A DNA stretch of 64,000 nucleotides from Coprinus comatus (GCA_034638255.1 JAWPGT010000008.1:948910-1012909); one strand, 5' to 3'; positions 23,723-35,796 are shown, numbered from the stretch's first letter. Notes: generated by a model not told the origin, from the sequence alone. Numbers and translations are program-made.

Positions 23723-25363
23723 TCACATCCTATACTCAGCTCCACAATCACCGATGGAAGTAATCATGTTCCTACTGTTGGATCGTGCTAGAACAGCATC
23801 AATTTCCCCGCGGTCTTGCGGAGTCAGTCGGAAATTGAAAACTTTTGAGTTGTCAACAAAGTGCTCGGTTACACCAAGTCGTGCGCCTGAGAGAAACACA
23901 AGGGGTTGTGGATAGACCAGGTTCGGTTCAGTTTCCGTCAGTATTTTAAAATAGCACAGAGATGAAAAAGTTTGTAGTTACCAAGGAGGACAGCTCCTAC
24001 GAAGGAGTAATCAAGGACCCAACGTGTTGCTATATTAGCAATGCTCCGACCACCGTGACGATCGCCAATAATGCGTAAGACACGTAGTAGTTCTTGGAAA
24101 AGTTCCCAAGTTCCCCAAGATATCAAGATGACGTCGAGGTACTGTAGTAGGGCGTTAGAAAATTTGCCATGCGGTAACTATGTGTCCACATCAGAAAATA
24201 GAATATTTACCTTGCGTTGCGACGGAGTTAACAGATTTTCAATATTATAGTGATCGGGTAAAGGTTGCCCGAGCCATTTGTCGGTCAGGAAATTGCCGCA
24301 CTAAAAGATACATTATCATCAGCATAGAAAATTGATATTGAGTTCTGGGAAAGTTACAAGTGTTCCGTAGGTAAGAAGCTTGAGGTTGTGTTTTTCACAG
24401 ATATCATTCATACCATGTAATGGGCGCGTGTCGATTATAGAAAACTATTAAAAAGGAAGGCATTAATAATCTATAAGCATAAAAAGGCACTATAAATGTG
24501 TTGAGGGCATGGCAGAATGATCTTACTTGTATTTGGTTGGAAACAATCGCTCCCGGTCCAAGTTGGGTGCAGATCTCGTCCGTTCTGATGGTATCAAAGT
24601 TGCAGAGACCAATGCTTGTGATATAACCCTCAGCCCGCAGATCATAAAGGTGGTACAGTGCATCCATGTAAGCCTTATTATTGTAATCCTGCCAATGAAA
24701 CTGCGACGAGACGAAATTTCAGTTAGTATTGTTGACGCATCCTAGAACTAAAGATAGGAACCGGACCTGGAGGAGATCGAGTCTTGTCGTTTGTAATCCG
24801 CCAAGCCGTGCTTTTACGGCTTTCAGGACCAACTCGCGTGTTGGCACGCAAGGGTGAAATACACACCATTTGGTCGCTGTGAACATTTTCGTGGGATCGT
24901 CAAGTTCAGTCCGAACCACGCCCTATCATGGTGTTAGCTAGAAGGTAAGGGGAGCCATCATAACATACGCTAATCTCTTCGGCACCGCCATAATGATCAG
25001 CTAAAGATGGATTAACGTGCTGGGAAGGTTCCGCAACTACTAAGGGACTCACCCTACGAATTTCCAATAATATTGTTTGAAACATAGTTGTAATTATATT
25101 TAGCAAATTATCAGTATCACAAGATTCATAACTTACCATATCTAGTAGTGGAAGTAAGCAATGAACTCAAAAAGCGATGACGAACACGTACCAAATGCGC
25201 AGTAGCCGTGTTTTATGAGGATCTTCATATGCTCCTTGATATCTTCAAGGTTTGCTGAGCCCCATAAATGCGATGAAAGTTGCCATAGCCCTGTCCAGAC
25301 ACGAGGGACACGTACTTGACCGAGGTGAGTATATTCTGTAGGAGAAGAGATGAGTTCAGACAT
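23723..25363 (-). CDS. Aldo/keto reductase
   Basis: An NAD(P)H-dependent aldo/keto reductase with a TIM-barrel fold. The start at 25363 gives MSELISSPTEYTHLGQVRVPRVWTGLWQLSS. The four catalytic residues are visible: Asp in a probable FDMA, Tyr in DHYGGAE, Lys in ATKWCVFHP, His in FHWQDYNNKAYM. Other barrel segments include EGYITSIGLCNFDT, VSNQIQFSIIDTRPLHGM, LLTYGTLCGNFLTDKWLG and the C-terminal IGDRHGGRSIANIATRWVLD and GARLGVTEHFVDN. It ends EYRM at 23725-23723. At least eight short introns. The second junction (about 25010-25195) seems to need a 5-6 nt micro-exon (ATATG) to make FDMADHYGG; I could not make the phases agree fully there. The substrate cannot be told from sequence. Its promoter is shared with the divergent gene at 25766. 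Confidence 0.82.
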
Positions 25364-25765
25364 GACTTGGAGGCTGGTCGGTGGTAAGTGGTATTGCCTT
25401 CGCCTTTATAGATTCTGAAGAGAATGCAGCTCGTGAGGAAAGCAAGCCGTTCTTCGAATTGGTCCATCAGCATTCGAACCGGCGTTCAATTTTCTGGCAA
25501 TTAACCCAGCCCATCAGCTCGGACTCAGATCAGGGTCACACTGCTTGGTGACTTGCCGGCGACCCGTCCGATTTCGACTTATTTACATACATAATCCGCG
25601 GCCAAAATCTCGATTGATCTCTCATATACACCCCTGAGCGCCTGAGTGCTTCATGATGGGTCAAAAAGGACTATAAAGAGTCTCTCTCACCAAAGACGAA
25701 CTGTCACTTACTTGGACTTCATTCCACATATACCACACTCTCCACATCTTAAACGTCCTTCACCA
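25364..25765. promoter_or_regulatory. Divergent promoter region
   Basis: 402 bp between the start codons of the aldo/keto reductase (minus) and the small conserved protein (plus). The right half has a pyrimidine-rich, CA-rich stretch at about 25685-25765, typical of fungal core promoters. Shared regulation is possible but no operator was identified. Confidence 0.4.
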
Positions 25766-26557
25766 ATGCCTGCCCCCGAAACTTTTTGCCGTACTCCTGT
25801 ACTTGGACATGTGTAAGTTATCGAAGTCCAAGGCAACGAGTTCATTCGTTAATTGTTCCCCCCCCCTCCCAATAAAAAAAAAGTAATCTTATGCTCGACA
25901 CATTCATCGCAAGCGCTAGTGTGGAAGAGTGAGTCACTTGTTATACTGGTGTTACTTCTGTTTCTAAAAATTGTTACTTTAGCTTGCGTGCCATCACGCG
26001 AAACCTGTTGGCTACCAGTCCGAGCTCGGTGACACAGAGTTACAAAACATGCGCTAGGAATCGACTTCGCAGATCCGTTGACAACTCCGCCGAAGATATA
26101 CCATCAAATTTTTTCCAGAAAGACACCGATTCTTTCTCAACTCCAACACCTCAGCTCAACGGTACTCTGCTACGTGCACGAAAGCTGTACGGAGCTGGCT
26201 TCGGTTCTTACAGCTTGCCTCTTCTTACCGCGATCGTTCGAGCTACTGTTGGAGCTCGTTGGAGGTCACGGGGAGATATGGCGGATTTACTTGCCACCAT
26301 AGATGGCGACATTGTACAGGCAATCCAGGTAGGGTTATGATTTTTTTCACGATTTTTTTGACGTTTGACGCCGAAACGGACTGCAGAGTACCAAGGAAGA
26401 GATCATTAGCGACGAGTCAATTGTAGATGCTGTCGTACGTGACGCTGTGGAAAATCTCAAAAAGGCTGTTCTCGATAGTAAGAAAGATGTTCAGACATGG
26501 AATGGACGATTTACTTTTGGAAGAGCCGAAATTAGTATATGTTGTTGGAAACTATGA
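25766..26557 (+). CDS. Small hypothetical protein, four exons
   Basis: Translation begins MPAPETFCRTPVLGHV (25766-25812), then short introns join NLMLDTFIASASVE, DLRAITRNLLATSPSSVTQSY and a longer exon, and the last exon begins STKEEIISDESIVDAV and ends CCWKL with TGA at 26555-26557. The phases agree: GT|T gives Val, GA|C gives Asp. About 190 residues, soluble, with Leu/Ala-rich helices and a Gly/Arg-rich middle (GARWRSRGDMADLLATIDGD). The consistent splicing and even amino-acid use support a real gene. I recognise no family; it may be a fungal-specific regulatory or scaffold protein, but nothing here shows that. Confidence 0.62.
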
Positions 26558-27753
26558 TATGTAAACAACGCCTTGGCAATGTTCAGATACACTGTATTAA
26601 AATTGATCATTTTTTGAGATTATCCTACATATGCAATATGGTTCTTTCATGAACAGGCACTTTCCAATTTGCGCAACCGGTTTTTCATATGAATAAATGA
26701 CAATACTTGGACGTTTATCTGTTAAGTAACCGGCAAGACCGGCTTAAACTTCCTCTTTTGGGTAATAAAAATAAAATGGTCGAGGAGTTTCCTGCGACGG
26801 AGCCAGACTGAGCACCATATGTTAATGCCCACAACTTGCAAGAGCCTGGATAAGCGTCTAGTAGTCTTTCCGAAACCGAGGCATGCTAATAAAGGTGTCC
26901 AAAATGCCAACAGTCATAGGCTCCGCTGAAATCAGAAATTATGTGTTTTACTAGTAATTACCTATCGAAATGTTCAACGTCACCATTCTCTTGACTCCTG
27001 AACTTCGATTACCAGGGTTCTTAAAGTATAGAATCTTATATGTAGAATCCCCCGCCTCTGTCAGGGTTTTTTACTTATCAGAATGTTCCATAAGGACTCT
27101 ATGGGGTACACTCCGCACTAAATCTAGGTTCCATAACGGAGTCGATAAACCTGGCATGAGATATTCCCTTTGTTAGCCAGAGATTATATTTATATTTATA
27201 GGGTGTCAAGACGTCAGTTCATGACCATAAACATTTGAACACCGGTAATCAGAAACTTACCGGAGTTTCAGCATTCAAATATTCAAGGTTCGTTATTGGT
27301 GAGCTATTCGGTAGACTAACTTATGGATAGTTCTCCTAGTAAGTAAGTGATGAGAGAATGATAACCGGTTGTAATGCAAATAGCGTCTTTCAGTAAGGAT
27401 ACATTCACTGGGTTACTGGTTCTTTCTGTTGAAAGGTGCAGAGCACAAACTTGTACATCTAATGTACATACCTATAAAAGTTTACAGTAGGTATACCTTG
27501 GGTATACCGGTCATACTCGGTCATCATAAGAAATGGCGACCTGATCACCGACTGCTCTGAAAGCCCGTGAGTCGGTTCGACCAAGACTACAGGTTATAAC
27601 AGGTCATAATAACACTTTCCCGTTCGCGAGGTGAACGACCCCTCAGGTCAATGATTGTATGTCGGCGTATGACGTGATTGTTATGATCACGGCCATTATG
27701 TCGGGGAGGCTAGCGTGCTACCAGATATTCAGCAGCACGGTCCGTGGCTCCCG
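26558..27753. other. Gene-free interval
   Basis: 1.2 kb with no supported gene. It contains short GGTATACC-type palindromic repeats near 27487-27511 and a GGTTCGACC box at 27573-27581 that does not fold into a tRNA. The right end is the upstream region of the MFS transporter. Confidence 0.45.
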
Positions 27754-30051
27754 ATGATGATTGATAAGCAGGCTTCCAGCGCTCCACAGGCGCCTAACAA
27801 CCCTATGGACGGTACTTCTTTGGCCCCAAGTTCTCATGCTGAGGAAGGAGCTCTTCAACCACAGAAAACATCTAGGCTCAAATTCCTCCGAGTCCATTCA
27901 AGGTCATAAAACTTTGTTGGCGGTATACTTTGTCTATAGATCTACCAAGTCTTCAGAGGAAAATTGGTTTTACGTCACTGTGGACACATGTCGGACCAAG
28001 AGGAAAATGGCTCGATGTTCCAAGTTTTACTTGAAGAAGAGGAACATCCACAGCACATGAAATCTTGGCGCAAATGGCTAATTGTTTTGGTTATTAGCAC
28101 TTCCTCCTTGTGTGTGACGTGTGCTTCTTCTTTGGTATGTTATCCATAAACTCTTTGGAGCAACTTGTATTCACAATCACAGGCCGCTTTTGCTGAGGTT
28201 GGATTAGCTAAAGAATTCGGAGTCAGTATTACAGTAGCCATCCTGTCTATCAGCATTTTTGTTGAAGGCTTGGGATTTGGACCGTTACTCGTTGGCCCCT
28301 TATCGGAAGTTTATGGAAGGACTCCAATATATCGTACTTCATTTGCATTACTCTTCGTATTTTCCTGGCCTGTTTCTTTTGCACCTAACATAGGTGAGTC
28401 CTCAGCCACCACACAATATTACGTTACCCCATTAATGATTCCATTCCAACAGTCGTATTTCTAATATTTCGCTTTATTACCGGTCTCAGTGGGGCCGCCT
28501 TTCTGAGTGTTGCCGGGGGAAGCATCAGTGATCTCTTCGCTGATGACACTGTTGCGAAGTGAGTACACTAGGATATGTGTAACCTTCGTCTGATCTGTGT
28601 AATTTCAAGTCCTATGGCGTTTTACACGTTTGGTCCTTTCATAGGACCTGTCCTTGGGCCTCTCATTAGCGGGTGAGTTGTATAAGTGCAAGTCGTGTAA
28701 AATTGCTAAAACTGGACAGGTTTATAAATCAGGTATATATATAATGACCTTACACGCTCTAACGAGCGATTCAACGTTAATTTCTGCAATAATAGCATTT
28801 AGACTGGAGATGGACGTATCACATCATTCTTATCTGGATATTCGTACAGCTTGTGGGACTATTCTTTGTGAGTGTACTAATCGTCCTTGAACATGGTCAA
28901 AGTTCTTCCTGATCTCATCAGACGTTCAGTTTGTTCCCGAAACCTATGTTCCGCTCCTTCTGCAAGCAAAGGCAAATCGGTGAGCTTTACCTACAAAATG
29001 ATGATCAACCAAAATGCTGAGAATGTGTCTAAAAGATTACGAGTATCAAAAAAAGATGATCGTTATTGGGCACCTTTGGACAGATCCGAAAAGAATATCA
29101 TGAAAAAAATAATGATCAGTTGTTATACGCCATTCAGTAAGTGCCCAATTAGAGTCATTATCTTCTATGTATGTCTCACTTCAATCAGAGCTCCTCATCT
29201 ATGAACGAATGGCACTACTTTTGGATATCTGGTGGATATTCATTTTACTTGACTCGTCTAATATGATTTCTTACGTCATTTTAGGAATTCTTTGATTCTT
29301 GGTATCCTTTATCTTGCTTTCCAGGCGTACCCTATTATATTTGAAGGGGGACATGGCTTCAATCTACAATCAACTGGTGTGAGCTTTCTCGGGATTGGGC
29401 TAGGAATGTTTATTTCCCTGCTGACTCAACCGTATTGGAATCGGTACACATCTTATCACTTCCGGAGCCACGTTGGTGATCGTAAACTAACGGTTTCTCA
29501 GATTCTATAGTCGTATCAAGTCTCAAAATGGAGGGACACTACCTCCCGAAGCACGGTTATACATGGGACAAGCTGGGGCAATTTGTGTTCCAGTTGGTAC
29601 GGCATATCATGGAAATCCCTTGGCAAACAGATGCTTAAATATAATAACAGGACTCTTTTGGTTTTCTTTCACTACATACCCTTCGGTTCATTGGATTGTT
29701 CCAATCATAGGATCCATCCCCTTTGGAATGGGGATATTCTTTGTATTCACGTCTACTTTCACATATCTAGTGACAGCGTATCGACCAGTTGCGGCATCGG
29801 CAATGGCAGCAAATACTGCAATGCGGTGTGCCTTTGCCGCTGTTTTTCCGTTATTCGCAGCGGCAATGTATCGAAGACTTGGAACAGTCGGTTCTACAGC
29901 ACTATTGGCTGGCCTAACGGCAATTATGGCACCTTTACCGTACGTACTCTCATGAATTTATGTAAATATGATGCTAATACGATGGACTTCTAGGTTTATT
30001 TTTCATAAGCTTGGGCCAACATTGCGCAAAAGGTCCAAATTTGCAGTTTAA
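27754..30051 (+). CDS. MFS transporter, DHA1 drug/polyamine type
   Basis: A 12-helix major facilitator of the drug:H+ antiporter type found in fungi (related to polyamine and drug exporters). Exons joined by about eleven short introns give HPQHMKSWRKWLIVLVIS (start of TM1), the motif GPLSEVYGRTPIY after TM2, FRFITGLSGAAFLSVAGGSI, FIGPVLGPLISGFI, RWTYHIILIWIF, FVPETYVPLLLQAKA, a central loop, GHGFNLQSTGVSFLGIGLGM, and the last helices ending FIFHKLGPTLRKRSKFAV. The final junction (CC|G) keeps the frame and supports the 30051 end. The N-terminal 80 residues are less certain: the frame of MMIDKQASSAPQAP (27754) and that entering TM1 do not join cleanly near 27960-28000, so the true start may differ. 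Substrate unknown; probably plasma membrane. Confidence 0.85.
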
Positions 30052-30183
30052 CGTCTCATCAGTCATCGATCCTTCCACGAAAATTTTCCAAGTATAGTTA
30101 ATGATTTGACTATAATATCGTGTTAATACGTGATTACTACGTAGAGCAGCGAGCATAATTAGAACATGGGACGAACATTGGAA

Positions 30184-30423
30184 TTAATAGGTACTTGTGA
30201 CTGTGGTTGGGTCAGGCAACCACCAAGTAACGCAAGTTGTAGTACCAGCATCAGTGGAAGTCGCACCCTCAACTGGTGGTGCTACCTATTTTTTGAATGC
30301 TATGGTCAATCATCGATGCATTTTACAAATCTCTCTCACGGTAGTAAAGAGTTGGGGTGTGGGTGCGGCTGATGCAACACCAATAGTAAAGGCGAAGGCG
30401 AGGGTACAGAGTAATTGGAAATG
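30184..30423 (-). CDS. Tiny secreted peptide
   Basis: Two exons encode a preprotein of about 60 residues. MHFQLLCTLAFAFTIGVASA is a strong signal peptide, followed by APTPQLFTT. A 54-nt intron (GTGAGA to AATAG) joins in phase to VAPPVEGATSTDAGTTTCVT and WWLPDPTTVTSTY, with TAA at 30186-30184. The mature part is Thr/Pro-rich with one Cys, so it is not a typical Cys-rich effector. It lies 132 bp beyond the MFS transporter's end, in convergent orientation. No family recognised; a cell-wall or signalling peptide is possible. Confidence 0.5.
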
Positions 30424-31268
30424 CATATTAGGATGTTTCGTTAATAGACTGAAGATGAACTGTCTAAGTAAGAGTGACAGAACAGAACTAGGTACTGTAG
30501 AAGAACCAGAGGTTCTTATACTTCCAAGGCATGTCTTTGTTAAAGGCGACAAAACTCCGACTTTAAGTGTTTAATTCAATGGTACGGCGACGAAGGTCCG
30601 TATACATCAAAAGTCTATGCGAAGTTTACCCAAGGAGATCATCTTAAGACTCAAGAGTCCCCTTAACACTACAAGGGATACCAATAATGAACTTGGTATA
30701 TTGTCAAACTATCAACAATCTACGAGCCGTTCGGGCCAGATTGAGTACAACTTAAGGTCTAAAATTCCTGAAAGGGAGAACCTTCCGGTTTTAAGAATTA
30801 AGATCACACCAGTGGACGAGTTCCAGGAACGACCGAGTCAATCGTCTGGTATGATACGGGATCAAGGTGGCTGGCAGCTTCTCAGGATATGCCATTGACT
30901 CATTTTCGTGTGGGTCAGATGCCACTCGGTCAATGGAGGCGAGGATTGCCATGTGAAAGATCGATTCTTAAAAATAGCAAACGGGGCGTGGCGCCAAGAC
31001 ACTGACATACATATGTATGAATGAAATATGTTGTCACCATCGTAAGACAACTTTTATTTCAAGGATATTCATTATTGAAGTGATTCTGAAGCATGTTCAT
31101 TTGAAGTTTAATTGAACGGGACATGACTTTGTACATCATTTATAACACAGTTAAATCAGTGGGTACAATTTGCGCAAGGAACGACGATCATCAATACATA
31201 ATGGGAATAGAGATAAATGTGCAGGTATAGATAGGGAAGCTAGATAGAAACTAGGGGTATCAATAAAA
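30424..31268. other. Gene-free interval
   Basis: 845 bp between the tiny secreted peptide's start and the 3' end of the Iml2-like gene. Plus-strand frames at 30197-30574 and 30617-30898 lack any recognisable composition or splice context and were not called. Confidence 0.45.
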
Positions 31269-33896
31269 TTAGAGACGCTTCTGGTGAAGTGCGTCTTTAG
31301 CTGCGTGACAGCGCATATGAAGAGCATTCTGAAATTAGGCCGTCAGCACATGGCGTTATGATGAAGTTAAAAGACAATTGTCACCTCCATACTGTATTTA
31401 CCCTTCTTACCAGATGGCCCAACCTCTAGATATTTACCTGAAATGACGAGTTCAAACTCATTCTCTGCCTCAGAGTGTTTTCCTTCGCATGCCAACAGCC
31501 TTCCAAGCTCATAATCTAATACATGTCAATAATATACTAACGAGCAGGGTAAAAACAACGTACGAGCATGGTAGACGATATGATGGTCCAATTCAATTTG
31601 TGGTCCATGCTTAAGGACCAATCTGAAGGCGGCCTCTGAATCCTTAGCAGCCTGCTCTTTAGACATGGTAACAACTTCCGCCGGATCAAGAACGGCATCA
31701 GGATCCTAATTGCAACGTGTGAATGGTTGTTACGCTAGTGCATTTAACTTAAAACTGACAGGATAAGCGACATAGCGCAAGCAAACACCCTTAAGGAATT
31801 GAGCTAGGCAATAGTCGTCCCAGTAATTTTGTCCATTTTCGTACTTCTTGGTGTTCGATTTGAAGCTGTCGAGTTTCGTGATAACCTTCTCTGTCTCAGG
31901 AAGCATCTTGCTGGTAATAACTTCCCGAGGTGCATGAGCAATTCCGAGGAAAAGGTAAGCAAGTTCAAGCCCAGGAAGGGCTAGACGATTTCCTTGTTGT
32001 GTGAATTTACGGGATTTACGAGCAACCAGTTTCTTGTGACGAGTCTTAGCTCATGAACTAATACAAACTGGTTGAACAAAGCTCACCTCTAGAGGAATAG
32101 ATTTTCCGGCAATTTTTTGACGTAAATCAGGGACCTTGGCCATCAATTTCGCAGCTTCTTTCTTTTGCTCCTCGTTTCCAATTTCCAATAGGCAAACAGC
32201 CTTTCCATAGGTATAAATGGCTTTAGACCACTAATCGCATTGTTATCAGATATTTTGTCGTGCCTTGAAATAGGAGGTACGCGTACCGTGGCCTCAGAAA
32301 CAAGATCCGTCCAATATTTCAAGCTGGCTTCAAGATCCCAGAGTGCAAGACTGGAAATGGCAATTTCCCAGAAGGAAATATGATGCAGATTTCGGTATTG
32401 TTTTTGGGACTCCATTGCCTTGGTATAGTAATAGACAGCTTTGGCTGGTTGCGATTGGCAGAGTGAAAGTCGTCCAGCGCCGAACAGGAAAAACACACCT
32501 GTATAACTGTCAATAAATAGAGCGGGTACTGATAGGTATTAACAGACCATTAGGATATCGGTTCAAATTCCACTTCAATATTTTGTCTGCCACAGAAATG
32601 TCGACACCGTCGAAGGTGAAGCTGGACAGGACAAGATGGAAAATCAAAAGAGCCATGTCGCAGATACTTCTTCGCACACCTTCCTCCCCTTTAAGCCAGT
32701 AAACATAAATAACATAGTAGAAAAATTCCAACGACATACCTGTGCCGATCTCTGGCTCATCTTTGTCTTTTTTCCATCCTCCAGCCTTCAAAAGGGTTTC
32801 CAACCCAAACTTACGATCACCATGATAACCAAACAGCTCGACGAGTGTCATCAACTTTCCTGGCATCAAGCTCAAAATGATATGACTCATTCCGACACCT
32901 AAATATACGCCGGATCGGAAATGAGGATCGATTGATTTATCTATGGGACCTTCGCCACGAGCAGTCGCTTCGGCGTCGACGGTATCCAAAAATTGTCCAA
33001 GTTGGCGATAAATTCCTATCAGAGTCCGCATGTTGAGACTATGAGAAAAAAAGTGAGCAAGACATATACATGAGATACCGGGTTGCACTCACGCTTCCTT
33101 TATGAATGCCAGCCAATCACCAGAATAGACGATGCCAAGGAGTGCCTGAGGAGAGGATGAGCCTAAAAACACGCCAGTTTGCAAATTACCCACCTTTTCA
33201 AACAAACTCTCAGCGTAAGTCAACTCTGCATGGCGTTCAACGGGAGTCATTCCACGAATGTGATTGACACCACCAGAGCTGATGGTTGATACAACGTATC
33301 CTGCAAGGCGTGAGCCCAAGAATGCCTGCTTCTTGCGGTGTTGGCTGGCGATAGCGTTGCCGTGCTTCGTGTGACCGATCGCAGCTAGAAGGTCCTGCAA
33401 ACAATTTCAACATGGTGGAGTGTGGGCCATATTGGATAAAAAGAAAGCGCACCTCATCTTCATATGACATAAGGCCCTTGACACACTGGATGAGCCCAAA
33501 ACCTGTGCCGAAATACAAGCGTTCTCTGTATGAAAGGATAATGAGTGGGGGTAGTAGACAATAACATGCGACAAACACACACTTCTTAGGGTCCATTCTG
33601 TTCATGTAGTCCTCCGTCTCCAACATATGCGACGACAAAAATGTCTGCAGAGCCCAACTAACACCTGGCAAGTCGTCCAAAGCCTCATCTACCTTGTAAG
33701 GGCGCTTGATATCGGGAGGCGATTCGAGGGTGTACGGCGACTTCCATGAAGCCTTTGTCTCTTCTGTGGAAGTGGCCGCTGTCGAACGGTCGTCGGTCGA
33801 GGAATCTGAGAAAGAATGATTAGCGCTGTGAAAACAGAGTACGGTGCCAGTAGTCTCACCCGTACTTGGGGTATTGGTTGTGGAGGGTTGAGACAT
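31269..33896 (-). CDS. Iml2/TTC39-like TPR protein
   Basis: Matches the fungal Iml2 / animal TTC39 family: TPR-like proteins, placed in yeast at the mitochondrial outer membrane and lipid droplets and linked to clearing protein inclusion bodies. The N-terminus (MSQPSTTNTPSTG) is Ser/Thr-rich, then the family core begins DEALDDLPGVSWALQTFLSS. Later blocks are ERLYFGTGFGLIQCVKGLMS, MTPVERHAELTYAESLFEKA, HFRSGVYLGVGMSHIILSL, LLKAGGWKKDKDEPEIGTG, GRLSLCQSQPAKAVYYYTKA and HHISFWEIAISSLALWDLE. The C-terminal TPR part continues through YELGRLLACEGKHSEAENEF to a last exon encoding NALHMRCHAAKDALHQKRL (31331-31269). Ten or so short introns. Length and end match the family, so it appears intact. The gene-poor interval 33897-35174 lies upstream. 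Confidence 0.85.
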
Positions 33897-35174
33897 GGGA
33901 AGAATGAAAGAAGACGAAGGAGTTGTTGAGAGTTGTTAGCTAGATAAGAGAATACAATTGCGGGGTAGGCGCAGGTGACTTGTCACAGAAAGTTAGGGAG
34001 GAAATGCTCAGCAGACCATGTCGGTCTGCATGTGAATTCCAAAAAAATAACGCATGCTACCAAACATCATTTATTCTAAATAACCCGTCTCCATCTGCTC
34101 CCCCAAAGGCTCATTTCTCCTCCACTCAACCCAAAAACTCTGCCTTCATAGCTCCCAAAACATTCAGTTTGATCTATGAAAGTTGATAATTGTTTGTTTT
34201 GACTTCTCACGCTTCTCACCATCAATTTCATGTTTTTCCCCATAATACTAATCGAAACCGTCACACCCCGCATTTTCACAAGAGAATGCTACACCCTCAT
34301 CAGCACAACCCATATGATTACAATGCAGTATTTATTGGCCCAGGTGATAGCCCTGTGGTAGCCACTTCCCCGCATCTCAATAGCTGTCGCCAAGACCTTT
34401 TACGGAATTCACCACAATCATTTGAAAAAGACCTCTACGAAGCGCGTTAGTGTTGAAATTTGGCACGAGAACTTCTCTACAAAAATAGTGGCCAATGCTG
34501 GATGTTGCACCGTCCGCCTGCATAAATCATGACACGACCGAAGATTAAAAGGTAAAAGTATCCAGTAAAGATCCTGTTATGTACCACCATTAATGTTGAG
34601 AGTCCAATCTACGTCGATCTCTTCGACTTTGACATCCTACCGAAGAAGCAGAATAGCGGCTGATAGCTGGGGCCATCTTCGATCAAGATTGTGTCCTACA
34701 GTGTCACGGCTAACTTGGAGTGTACGCGAAGTCGAATGAATTGGTAACGCATACACATGTGAGAATAGTTAGGAGGCCCATCTAAACCAAACCTCATTGA
34801 AACGCTGAATAAGTTAAATGATGGATTTCCGTGAGGTTCTTATTTTTCATTTTATTTCACTAGTTATCTCTGACCAGTAAGTCACCCCATAGATAAGTTG
34901 TTGTTCCAAGGTTATGGAATGCGTCAGACTCTCCGATGATTTACCTTCCCAATGTTGTGTCCATTCCACGACGGCACAAAACATTGTTTGTTCGTGTTGG
35001 TCAACGACCTTAAGCTCCTTTGAAAACAAACAAAAATGTCACGGATAACATACATACGCGCTTTGTGTCCTAATCAAGTAATACCGCCAGTATCAGATCA
35101 ATTTGATCTCAGCTGAACATATATCTACCTGCGACTCATTTTCCAGTGTATCGGAAAATAGACAGAAATATATT
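33897..35174. other. Gene-free interval with one inverted segment
   Basis: The left part is the upstream region of the Iml2-like gene. The right part (34847-35010) holds, on the minus strand, a short coding-like segment reading DQHEQTMFCA that recurs inverted at 35684-35714; see the inverted-segment entries. Confidence 0.5.
34973..35005 (-). repeat. Inverted segment, left copy
   Basis: On the minus strand this reads through gaccaacacgaacaaa and aatgttttgtgcc, encoding DQHEQTMFCA. The same string with one or two mismatches is on the plus strand at about 35684-35714. The RecQ fragment lies between the two copies. Similarity fades but persists downstream of each (both have a WEG triplet further on). 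Confidence 0.7.
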
Positions 35175-35516
35175 TTAATAACTATACCTGATATAAGCTT
35201 CATCAGTTGAATTCTCGGCTGTGAGATTGATAGCAGAAATATTAAGTTTGTTTAATTCCTTGATATTTTGATCTCCTAAAATATTCGAGGCTGTTATGAG
35301 TATAATGATACCTTTCACAAAGAGAAGGGGTATCCAAAATGTTAGGGTCTTCCCTGAACCAGTGGCTGCAATGGTAATGCAGTCCTCTCCTCGCAACTGG
35401 GCTAAAGCATCATGAACCTGGAATTGACATGGTTCAATACCAAAATGAGCTTTAACTGCAGCTCGGATGGCAGCCTCAGAAGGAATGGGCTGGGTGGTGG
35501 CCATTTGAGAGGACAT
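35175..35516 (-). pseudogene. RecQ/DEAD helicase fragment
   Basis: The start at 35516 gives an N-terminal helicase piece of about 110 residues: the Q-motif region EPCQFQVHDALAQLRGEDC, the ATP-binding Walker A AATGSGKTLTFWIPLL, and motif Ia with ITASNILGDQNIKELNKL. It ends at DEAYIR, followed by a GTATAG that could have been an intron donor, but no DEAH motif II or later helicase motif follows in any frame to 34850. It is therefore a truncated copy, of the RecQ-like type often multiplied in mushroom genomes. It cannot act as a helicase. It lies between inverted copies of an unrelated short segment. Confidence 0.72.
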
Positions 35517-35683
35517 TTTGCAAGCCAGCAGTGGGATTTTTCTATATATTCGACATGTACCTATGTTATATATGGGTTCGGGTATATACGGTTTTACTTA
35601 ATAAGGATATATGGCGCGTGTGTGGACGCGACGCGTTATCCGTGACTTCTTTGTTTATCGATCTCACGGATGGTTAGGGCCTT

Positions 35684-35714
35684 TGACCAACACGAACAAA
35701 TAATGTTTTGTGCC
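35684..35714 (+). repeat. Inverted segment, right copy
   Basis: Reads gaccaacacgaacaaa then aatgttttgtgcc on the plus strand, inverted relative to 34973-35005. Immediately downstream is a 17-bp perfect inverted repeat (35713-35796), then a coding-like stretch DWEGVWECVVSDHLRLALDI ending in TAA at about 35875. Confidence 0.7.
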
Positions 35715-35796
35715 AGTCGTCGGAAAGTGTTCACCTTGTGCAAAAGTTTCGGTGTATTATCGGGTAAATATAACACGTGCACTTTCCGACGACTGG
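35713..35796. repeat. 17-bp perfect inverted repeat
   Basis: CCAGTCGTCGGAAAGTG at 35713-35729 is exactly reverse-complementary to 35780-35796, with a 50-nt spacer. It interrupts the alignment between the two inverted coding segments, as if a fold-back element or a template-switch product had been inserted there. Confidence 0.8.

Noticed and set aside
35175..35516. Telomere-linked helicase (TLH) gene
   Set aside because: It is almost 29 kb from the telomere and only an N-terminal fragment, so no subtelomeric role can be claimed.
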